A DNA stretch of 15,022 nucleotides. Source: Cenarchaeum sp. SB0662_bin_33. Its GTDB lineage: Archaea > Thermoproteota > Nitrososphaeria > Nitrososphaerales > Nitrosopumilaceae. Shown in pieces: positions 1 through 6,692 of this stretch. The DNA is taken from assembly GCA_009840065.1 (NCBI GenBank), contig VXON01000192.1, forward strand, positions 1-15,022, in the 5' to 3' direction. A program made the position numbers and the translations under genes. Every line of letters begins with the position of its first letter. Within the stretch, counting starts at the first letter, position 1. The notes beneath the pieces are model-generated. The model had not been told where the DNA came from and did no database searches. It saw only the letters and a program-made list of their open reading frames with translations.

Positions 1-28
1 GGAGCGGTCCACTTCATTTGATCTTTCT

Positions 29-244
29 CTAGATGTCTGCTATCTCTTCTGGTGTTTTATTATCAAACATGGGTGCTTTAAACGATTTTTTGGTATTGAA
101 TTGGTTATTCAAAAAGCAAAACACTTTCCAATCGGGCCTGACCGTCTTCGTTTGACCCCTCGGGAAACTACAGTCACAGAATTCCTCAAAATGCGGCACC
201 CGCCAATTAATTTTGTTGGTGTAGCATTGAATTATTACACACAC
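29..244 (-). CDS. Doubtful small ORF overlapping a dispersed repeat
   Basis: A 71-codon frame opening with a GTG codon and ending at a stop at 29. I recognise no domain. Its C-terminal third is the same DNA as the repeat at 71-129, whose sister copy at 1230-1305 is interrupted by an in-frame stop, so the frame is not conserved between copies. There is no TATA box at the 25-27 nt spacing seen at other genes here. Most likely it is a chance frame or the remnant of a decayed element rather than a working gene. Confidence 0.15.
   Translation of the reverse strand: MCVIIQCYTNKINWRVPHFEEFCDCSFPRGQTKTVRPDWKVFCFLNNQFNTKKSFKAPMFDNKTPEEIADI
71..129. repeat. Dispersed AT-rich repeat, copy 1 (downstream of TBP)
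   Basis: This copy shares two blocks with 1230-1305. The first is GCTTTAAACGATTTTTTGG-like, with one mismatch (GCTTTAAACG here, GTTTTAAACG there). The second is TCAAAAAGCAAAACACTTT-like, also with one mismatch. The second copy has about 17-20 extra bases between the blocks. The 18 bases at 108-125 also occur exactly, in inverse orientation, at 1144-1161. On the minus strand the element gives T-rich runs downstream of the TBP gene, so it might contribute to transcript ending, but this is inference. Confidence 0.7.
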
Positions 245-502
245 TAGCGCCTAGATAAAATTTTAACTCCTGCTCAGTCAGGTATAGTACCCGTATTGAT
301 CTCTGAGATTAACAGGTACCTCTGCTGGTGAACTCCAATCCATTTGGTCAGACTATGCCTATTTCTACAAGCACAAAATTGCTTTTTACATATGGATGTC
401 GTACTTACCTACACAAACACTAAATTTCAAACTTTACAACACACAGATTCCGTGTCAGTTCATAGACGTATTATGTGGTTATGGTCGCAATTGAGAGTTT
501 AA
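245..502. other. AT-rich spacer downstream of TBP
   Basis: No coding frame, tRNA-like fold or clear repeat is visible here. It is the 3' flank of the minus-strand TBP gene. Confidence 0.5.
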
Positions 503-1072
503 TTAATCATTTTTGTCGTATAACATGAGATCTTTCTCTTCTAGAATAGCATGTAGGTTGTGAACTGACCTGTACACGTCACTCTCCTTCTTTGCTCCTG
601 TACAGACCAACTTGCCCGAGGCAAAGAGCAGTATTACTGTCTTTGGGTCTAGCATCCTATATATCAGTCCAGGAAATTGTTCCGGCTCATACATGCTTCG
701 GGGCAGCATCCGGGCTGATTTTTCTAGATGTATGCGCCCACCTAGATTTATGGCGGCTACCATGTTTTGCACAGTCACCACTGCATCTTTCTTTATATCT
801 ATGCCACCCTTTCGAAGCCTCTGTACCACAGTTCGTACAGCCTCTATGGACATCTCTTCTGACTTTGCACCAGTGCAGACCATCTTGCCGGTACGAAATA
901 TTAGTGTGGCCGTCCTAGGATTGTGTAGTCTAAAGACCAGTCCAGGAAACTGTTCCGGGTTGTACTCTGTCTGGGGGAACTTTTTGTTTATCTCATTTAG
1001 ATCTATGGCCTGATCGACAGTAGCTGATGCAACCACATTTTCAACACTGACATGGGGTTTTGTTTGCGCCAT
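503..1072 (-). CDS. tbp: TATA-binding protein (TBP)
   Basis: A general transcription factor that binds the TATA box and, with TFB, recruits archaeal RNA polymerase. The 189-residue product is the usual archaeal length and shows the two imperfect halves of the saddle (about residues 10-95 and 101-185). Each half has an EQFPGL motif followed by a GK-VCTGAK motif (residues 62-70 and 153-161). The DNA-intercalating phenylalanines are probably F42/F59 and F133/F150. I chose ATG 1072 over an in-frame codon at 1093. The TATA box at 1094-1101 is centred about 25 nt upstream of 1072, as expected for a leaderless transcript, and a start at 1093 would abut the box. The C-terminus is short and acidic (YDKND). 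The gene stands alone, bracketed by short repeats at 71-129 and 1230-1305. Confidence 0.95.
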   Translation of the reverse strand: MAQTKPHVSVENVVASATVDQAIDLNEINKKFPQTEYNPEQFPGLVFRLHNPRTATLIFRTGKMVCTGAKSEEMSIEAVRTVVQRLRKGGIDIKKDAVVTVQNMVAAINLGGRIHLEKSARMLPRSMYEPEQFPGLIYRMLDPKTVILLFASGKLVCTGAKKESDVYRSVHNLHAILEEKDLMLYDKND

Positions 1073-1093
1073 ATTCTGTCTGTATATTAGCAC

Positions 1094-1101
1094 TATATAT
1101 A
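1094..1101 (-). promoter_or_regulatory. TATA box of the TBP gene
   Basis: TATATATA on the minus strand, centred about 25 nt before ATG 1072. This spacing predicts transcription starting at or next to the start codon. Confidence 0.75.
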
Positions 1102-1143
1102 GACGGTTCCTCCTGCAACGAAAGGATTTTTCAAATTATCGAG

Positions 1144-1161
1144 AGTGTTTTGCTTTTTGAA
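1144..1161. repeat. Inverse fragment of the dispersed AT-rich repeat
   Basis: AGTGTTTTGCTTTTTGAA is the exact reverse complement of 108-125 and nearly that of 1287-1303. With 1287-1305 it forms an imperfect inverted repeat around a core of about 125 bp, a layout compatible with a small decayed element. Confidence 0.6.
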
Positions 1162-1229
1162 GTTGATCGTGCATAAAAACGATGACGCGTGTGCTAAATG
1201 AGAAATTGATGGTTTTTATTAATAATGAT

Positions 1230-1305
1230 GGGCGTTTTAAACGATTTTTTGGTATTAAATAGCAATCATTGGTTGTTTATGGTACCTCAAAAAACAAAAC
1301 ACTTT
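1230..1305. repeat. Dispersed AT-rich repeat, copy 2 (between dus and TBP)
   Basis: Direct copy of 71-129, with an extra stretch around 1260-1283. It lies about 100 bp past the dus stop codon. On the minus strand its TTTTGTTTTTTG run could serve as a T-rich archaeal terminator for the TSP3-dus operon. Together with copy 1 it brackets the TBP gene. Confidence 0.7.
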
Positions 1306-1403
1306 CAAATTATCCAAATTTTGTCCAAAAGTAGTGTATCTAGGTAGATCAGCTCCAGACCACCACATATACCCAAAGTAATCATCAACCAAGATAACCA
1401 AAT

Positions 1404-2366
1404 CTATGCAGCAGACTTCATTACACGAGCAAGGTCCCCTAGCGAGGATGCGGCGGTAATCATATCCCGCAGACGCGTGGCACCATCGACACCCTTGACG
1501 AACCTCATGGCCTGTGATTTTATTGAGGACAGTTTTATCTTGTAGTGTGTAGACATATTCAGATACTCAAAGAATGCCTGTATTCTGTCATGTATGGTAA
1601 ATGTGCTGTACGAGCCTGACTTTAGATACTCGTTTATCTGTCGGAAAAGAAACGGATTTCCCATGGCGCCCCGTCCTATCATTATGTAATCGCAACCGGT
1701 CTCCCGGATCATATCGGCCGCATCCTGAGGACTTGTAATGTCGCCATTTCCCACAACCGGTATGCGTACGTTATCCTTGAGCAGTCGGATTAATGACCAG
1801 TCTGATTTGCCCGAGTATCCCTGAGATGCCGTTCGCGGATGTAGTGTTATCATACATATGCCCTCATCCTGTGCCGTACCCGCAATATCAAGGAATAGGT
1901 GCCGGTCCGTATCGGTGACACCCGCGCGCATCTTTAGTGTGATGGGTTTGTCTGTCGACTCTGCTAGCGTGCGGAATATCTCTCTAGTCACTGATTCGTG
2001 TTGGAGCAGCGCAGCTCCCGCCATCTGTCGAGTTATGTGTGGTGCAGGACAGCCCATGTTATAGTCTATGATGTCAAAGTACGGCTCCACTATGCGCACC
2101 GCCTTGGCTAATACATCAATATTTGATCCGAATAGTTGTACTGATAGGGGCCGTTCTAAATCCGAGTACTCTAGAAACTGGCGAATACTCTGACCCGTAC
2201 TACATAATATGGAGTCCTGTGCCACTATGCTGTGTATGTTTGTAAACTCTGTGACCACTAGGGAAGCGCCCCACCTACGGCAGAGTAACCTTAAGGCAGG
2301 ATCACTGACCCCGGCCATGGGGGCCAAAAACGCCCGGCCATCAAAGTTGGGTAAGCTACGTCTCAT
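1404..2366 (-). CDS. dus: tRNA-dihydrouridine synthase
   Basis: An FMN enzyme that uses NADPH to reduce specific uridines in tRNA to dihydrouridine. The 320-residue product shows the family signatures in order: APMAGVSD (15-22, flavin site), NMGCP with the likely catalytic cysteine C106, KMRAG (145-149), an HPRT segment, GNGD, and a GRGAMGNPF phosphate-binding segment. These give a TIM-barrel catalytic domain followed by a short helical C-terminal region. I start it at ATG 2366, whose ATGA overlaps the TGA stop of the upstream repeat-protein gene, a typical translational coupling. An in-frame TTG at 2375 is a weaker alternative. Being the last gene of an operon of secreted repeat proteins is odd for a tRNA enzyme. 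Its tRNA position specificity cannot be read from the sequence. Confidence 0.93.
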   Translation of the reverse strand: MRRSLPNFDGRAFLAPMAGVSDPALRLLCRRWGASLVVTEFTNIHSIVAQDSILCSTGQSIRQFLEYSDLERPLSVQLFGSNIDVLAKAVRIVEPYFDIIDYNMGCPAPHITRQMAGAALLQHESVTREIFRTLAESTDKPITLKMRAGVTDTDRHLFLDIAGTAQDEGICMITLHPRTASQGYSGKSDWSLIRLLKDNVRIPVVGNGDITSPQDAADMIRETGCDYIMIGRGAMGNPFLFRQINEYLKSGSYSTFTIHDRIQAFFEYLNMSTHYKIKLSSIKSQAMRFVKGVDGATRLRDMITAASSLGDLARVMKSAA

Positions 2367-4534
2367 TCGGGACAACCATCATTGTCCGCATCCCCATCAT
2401 AATCTTCAGGGGCGGTAGGGCAGATGTCGGCCCCATCTAGAACACCATCCAAATCTCCATCATGAACGAATCTAGACTGCTCGGGTAGGACATCAGGACA
2501 ACCATCATCATCGTTAAACTTGTTCCATGTCTCTGGACTGACAGGGCACATATCCACATCATCAGGATATCCATCCGAGTCAGAGTCTGACATACCAGGA
2601 CCCCCACTACCCGCTGCTAGCGTATCAGGACACCCATCCCAGTCCAGATAACCATTAAAGTTTTCTGCCTCATCGGTACATGTGTCCCAGCGGTCATCTA
2701 TACCGTCCCCATCGGCATCCGCAAAGACAAACTGAACCGCTACACCATCCTCTATTACATCCGGGCAGCCATCCTCATCCTGATACATGTTGTATGTCTC
2801 AGGTTGCAGCGGACAGAGGTCTAGGCCATTTACAACCCCATCAAAGTCAGGATCCTGACTGAGGGATGGCCTATCCGGACAACCATCATCGTCCAGTATA
2901 CCATTATATGTCTCGGCCCTTGTGGGGCACAAATCCAGTATGTCTATAATACCATCAAAGTCAGAGTCGGGATTCAAGACCCCTGCCGGAGGTGCATCCG
3001 GGCAGCCATCCTCATCCTGATACATGTTGTATGTCTCGGCCACTTCAGGGCAGAGGTCTGCATCATCAGATAGTCCATCCGAGTCCAGGTCTAGGACGGT
3101 GGTTATCGGGTAGGAGTCAGGACAACCATCTGTATCCATATGCCTGTTATAGTTCTCCCTGTGATCAGGGCAGAGGTCTGCATCATCAGGAATGTTATCA
3201 TGATCGCGATCAAACCACGTATTTACTGCCTGCACGACTACATCCGGACACCCATCCCAGTCCAGATAACCATTAAAGTTTTCTGCCTCATCGGTACATG
3301 TGTCCCAGCGGTCATCTATACCGTCCCCATCGGCATCCGCAAAGACAAACTGAACCGCTACACCATCCTCTATTACATCCGGGCAGCCATCCTCATCCTG
3401 ATACATGTTGTATGTCTCAGGTTCCTGCGGGCAGATATCGTTGCCATCGGCCACGCCGTCCATGTCGGCATCTATAATGGTTGTATATCTATCCGGACAG
3501 CCATCCTCATCTAGTATACCATTATATATCTCGGCCCTTGTGGGGCATAAATCCATACTATCTGTTATGCCATCAAAGTCCGAGTCCATATCAGTTCTAA
3601 CATCAAAGATAGCATCCGGACAGCCATCCGAATCCATGTACTTGTTGTACACCTCCCTCTCGTACGGGCACAAGTCTGCACCATCGGCTATGCCATCTGA
3701 ATCATAGTCGCCTAGGGCAGGTATGACCATTACATCCGGACAGCCATCCTCATCCTGAAATTTATTATAATTCTCCCTCTGATTTGGGCACGCATCATCC
3801 GCATCCGGTATGTTGTCATAGTCTGTGTCAAACCAGGTGTTGACTGTAACTGCGGTCACATCCGGGCATCCATCCCAGTCTAGATAACCATTAAAGTTCT
3901 CAGGCTCGGCAGGACATGTGTCCCAACGGTCATCTATACCGTCCCCATCCACATCCGTCATGCCATCCCCGTTTACAGGGGCAGATGCAATAACATCCGG
4001 ACATCCATCAGTGTCCATGTATAGGTTGTATATCTCCGACTCGTTCGGGCACAAGTCCAGCGAATCCGATATACCGTCCCCATCACTATCACGTAGGGTC
4101 ATATAGTCATCCGGACACCCGTCATGGTCATCAACACCGTTAAATGACTCGTACCTTGTTGGACACAAATCCATAATGTCAATTATACCGTCCCCATCGG
4201 TATCGTGGCCTACCTCTTCATCATATGGTGATATATCCGGGCAGCCGTCCGAATCTTGATACCTGTTGTATGTCTCCTGTGTAAGGGGGCAGTCATCCAT
4301 ATGGTCCTGTATGCCATCATAATCAGCATCATACCAAGGAACAAAGTCTGCAGGACATCCGTCTATGACAAGACCAAACTCTTCGTCATAATCCTCTGCC
4401 AGATTTGGGCACAAGTCGGTATGATCAGGCACGCCATCCCCATCGGTATCGGGAAGTGCGGATGCTACACCCATTAGCCCTGGCAGTAACATGACTGCGA
4501 GACCGTACACTATGTACTTACTCTGGACAGCCAT
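2363..4534 (-). CDS. Secreted TSP3-repeat protein 3 (17 repeats, W-marked pentads)
   Basis: Predicted extracellular calcium-binding protein, 723 residues from ATG 4534. Residues 1-26 form a signal peptide (K6, then a hydrophobic core ending VASA). The rest is 17 repeats of about 38-45 residues of the form DxDxDGIxDxxDxCP...E.YN...DxDGCPD. This is the thrombospondin type 3 pattern, with acidic calcium sites and two cysteines per repeat. Repeats 5, 10 and 15 carry the variant DDRWDTC...NFNGYLDWDGCPD, giving three five-repeat units of constant size plus two cap repeats. The ends match the sister proteins: DGCPADFVPWYDADYD near the N-terminus and EQSRFVHD before the last repeat. It ends straight after the last DGCP, with no transmembrane helix or anchor. 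ATGs at 4540 and 4537 are also possible. A scaffold or coat role is inference. Confidence 0.88.
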   Translation of the reverse strand: MAVQSKYIVYGLAVMLLPGLMGVASALPDTDGDGVPDHTDLCPNLAEDYDEEFGLVIDGCPADFVPWYDADYDGIQDHMDDCPLTQETYNRYQDSDGCPDISPYDEEVGHDTDGDGIIDIMDLCPTRYESFNGVDDHDGCPDDYMTLRDSDGDGISDSLDLCPNESEIYNLYMDTDGCPDVIASAPVNGDGMTDVDGDGIDDRWDTCPAEPENFNGYLDWDGCPDVTAVTVNTWFDTDYDNIPDADDACPNQRENYNKFQDEDGCPDVMVIPALGDYDSDGIADGADLCPYEREVYNKYMDSDGCPDAIFDVRTDMDSDFDGITDSMDLCPTRAEIYNGILDEDGCPDRYTTIIDADMDGVADGNDICPQEPETYNMYQDEDGCPDVIEDGVAVQFVFADADGDGIDDRWDTCTDEAENFNGYLDWDGCPDVVVQAVNTWFDRDHDNIPDDADLCPDHRENYNRHMDTDGCPDSYPITTVLDLDSDGLSDDADLCPEVAETYNMYQDEDGCPDAPPAGVLNPDSDFDGIIDILDLCPTRAETYNGILDDDGCPDRPSLSQDPDFDGVVNGLDLCPLQPETYNMYQDEDGCPDVIEDGVAVQFVFADADGDGIDDRWDTCTDEAENFNGYLDWDGCPDTLAAGSGGPGMSDSDSDGYPDDVDMCPVSPETWNKFNDDDGCPDVLPEQSRFVHDGDLDGVLDGADICPTAPEDYDGDADNDGCPE
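2628..2805. repeat. 178-bp perfect direct repeat, copy 1 (within TSP3 gene 3)
   Basis: Read base by base, this is identical to 3246-3423, and the first flanking bases on each side differ. It spans most of the W-marked repeat 15, the linker EDGVAVQFVFA and the end of repeat 14. No silent changes separate the copies, unlike the rest of the gene. Confidence 0.93.
3246..3423. repeat. 178-bp perfect direct repeat, copy 2 (within TSP3 gene 3)
   Basis: Identical to 2628-2805 at an offset of 618 bp, exactly one five-repeat unit. The homologous but diverged block of the first unit starts at 3864, again 618 bp further on. Confidence 0.93.
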
Positions 4535-6692
4535 CATCATCCTCAACACCGTTATAGTTTTCTGATATATTAGGGCATTGATCAGCATTATCTATTATAC
4601 CGTCAAGGTCCGCGTCGTGTACAAATCTGGCCTGTTCAGGCGCCGTATCCGGACAGCCATCTGTATCATTGAACTTGTTCCAATTTTCGGGATTCAATGG
4701 ACACATATCAACCAAATCAGGATACCCATCACCATCAGTATCTACTATGGTTGGTGATGTCGAACCTGCAGCAGGTGTGTCGGCGCAGCCATCCCAGTCT
4801 AGATAACCATTAAAGTTCTCAGGCTCGGCGGGGCATGAATCCCAGCGGTCATCTATACCGTCCCTATCTAAATCAGGAAATACAAATGATGCTGCCGTGT
4901 ACTGTATGGTATCCGGACAGCCATCTTCATCCTGATACCGGTTGTATGTCTCGGGTATGTGGGGGCAGGAGTCATGTATATTGGCTATCCCGTCCGAGTC
5001 GTTATCTGAGAATGTGGGGTAATCGTCCGGACAGCCATCCAAGTCTTGTATTCCATTAAAAGTTTCAGATTGGGTAGGACACAAATCCAGAATATCGATT
5101 ATACCGTCCGAGTCACTATCCGCGATGCTTTTAAAGTCTGCAAACCAGTCCGGACAGCCATCCAAATCCATATACCTGTTGTATGTTTCAGGAGCATCCG
5201 GACACTCATCGGCCGTATCTAGTATACCATCCCCGTCGGTATCCATGACGGGTCCACTCAGTGGTGGCAGGTCCGGACAGCCATCTGCATCTAGGTAGTC
5301 ATTATAACGCTCAGCACTGTTGGGACATTTATCCATCGCATCATATATGCCATCATAGTCTGAATCCAAAAGCTGGCCCGTAGTGGTTCCTTCTTCATCA
5401 GGACAGCCATCCCAGTCTAGATAACCGTTATAGTTCTCAGCCTCATTTATGCAAGAGTCCCAGCGGTCTTCTATCCTATCATTATCGGTATCCGGGAACA
5501 GAAATGGCTCGCGGTATGTATCAACCCGGTCCGGACAGCCATCTGAATCCTGATATCGGTTGTATGTTTCGGCCTTGTTGGGACAAGAGTCATGCATGTC
5601 AATTATACCATCACTATCTGTGTCATACGAACTATCAATAGTATCCGGGCAGCCATCTCCGTCTAGATAGTTGTTCTTCGATTCAGGTTGGGATGGACAC
5701 AAGTCAATACTATCAATCAGACCATCACCATCAACATCCGAGATGGAATCTTCCTGGGGTAACATGTCCGGGCAGCCATCGGCATCCTCAAACATATTGT
5801 ATATCTCCCTCATGTATACACACAAGTCCAGATTGTCTGGTATGCCATCGTTGTCCTGGTCTCCCACAAACGGCAGGTCCAATCTGTCCGGGCAGCCATC
5901 GGCATCCTCAAATCTGTTAAAGTTTTCACGCCTGTCCGGACACATATCAACATCATCAAGAATACCATCATAATCCGTATCTCCCACAGGTGTATGATCC
6001 ATAGGTATTATATCGGGGCAGCCATCCCAGTCCAAGTAGTTGTTAAAGTTCTCAGGCTCGGCAGTGCATGAATCCCAGCGGTCTTCAATATTGTCGTTAT
6101 CGGTATCCGGGAAGCTGAACTCGGATGTTGGGCTTGTGACATCATCAGGGCAGCCATCCGAATCCATATACCTATTGTATGTCTCCTGCGTTAGGGGACA
6201 CGAGTCAATATAATCTGATAGACCATCCCCATCCGAGTCCCGTAGTACGCTGACATCATCAGGGCAGCCATCGCCATCATCTATGCCGTTTGGTGTCTCG
6301 GGAGCCGAGGGGCAGAGATCAATATTGTCAATAAATCCATCCCCATCCGTGTCAACTATTGTAAACGGATCCGCGGGGGAGACATCAGGGCAGCCATCGC
6401 CATCATTGAATAGGTTGTAGTTTTCGCGGACCGTGGGGCACAGGTCCAGATGGTCCTGTATGGCATCATAATCGGCATCGTACCACGGAACAAAATTGGA
6501 GGGGCAGCCATCTAGTACATCCATCTCATAGTCTTCCTGCATATGCGGGCATTGGTCCTCGCTGTTGGGTATGCCATCATCATCAATATCGTTTATGGGA
6601 ACTGCATATGCGGGTACCATGCCCACCGTCAGTATTAGCATGCCTAGAATCCAGACATGACACGACATCTCTCTACGGGTCCGGGCAGCCAT
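4518..6692 (-). CDS. Secreted TSP3-repeat protein 2 (17 repeats, W-marked pentads)
   Basis: Paralogue of the protein encoded at 2363-4534, with the same plan: signal peptide (about 30 residues, basic RTRR then a hydrophobic core ending AYA), 17 TSP3-like repeats, no anchor, 724 residues. Repeats 5, 10 and 15 carry RWDSC...YLDWDGC. The units between them are 205 and 206 residues, and the 38-residue short repeats are always numbers 3, 8 and 13. N-cap DGCPSNFVPWYDADYD and C-cap EQARFVHD match its sister. Repeat 7 has CV instead of CP, and repeat 15 ends DGCAD. I prefer ATG 6692 because it gives the basic signal-peptide start. It overlaps the upstream gene by 20 bp. ATG 6668, just after the upstream stop, would give a shorter and less basic leader. 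Calcium binding is expected from the family; the biological role is unknown. Confidence 0.87.
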   Translation of the reverse strand: MAARTRREMSCHVWILGMLILTVGMVPAYAVPINDIDDDGIPNSEDQCPHMQEDYEMDVLDGCPSNFVPWYDADYDAIQDHLDLCPTVRENYNLFNDGDGCPDVSPADPFTIVDTDGDGFIDNIDLCPSAPETPNGIDDGDGCPDDVSVLRDSDGDGLSDYIDSCPLTQETYNRYMDSDGCPDDVTSPTSEFSFPDTDNDNIEDRWDSCTAEPENFNNYLDWDGCPDIIPMDHTPVGDTDYDGILDDVDMCPDRRENFNRFEDADGCPDRLDLPFVGDQDNDGIPDNLDLCVYMREIYNMFEDADGCPDMLPQEDSISDVDGDGLIDSIDLCPSQPESKNNYLDGDGCPDTIDSSYDTDSDGIIDMHDSCPNKAETYNRYQDSDGCPDRVDTYREPFLFPDTDNDRIEDRWDSCINEAENYNGYLDWDGCPDEEGTTTGQLLDSDYDGIYDAMDKCPNSAERYNDYLDADGCPDLPPLSGPVMDTDGDGILDTADECPDAPETYNRYMDLDGCPDWFADFKSIADSDSDGIIDILDLCPTQSETFNGIQDLDGCPDDYPTFSDNDSDGIANIHDSCPHIPETYNRYQDEDGCPDTIQYTAASFVFPDLDRDGIDDRWDSCPAEPENFNGYLDWDGCADTPAAGSTSPTIVDTDGDGYPDLVDMCPLNPENWNKFNDTDGCPDTAPEQARFVHDADLDGIIDNADQCPNISENYNGVEDDDGCPE

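Larger units (their letters stand above)
1073..1403. other. Spacer between dus and TBP, holding promoter and repeats
   Basis: About 330 bp without a gene. It holds the TBP TATA box, an inverse fragment of the dispersed repeat (1144-1161) and a full direct copy (1230-1305). The motif TTTCAAATTATC also occurs twice, near 1129-1140 and 1303-1314. I see no RNA gene or coding frame. Confidence 0.6.
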
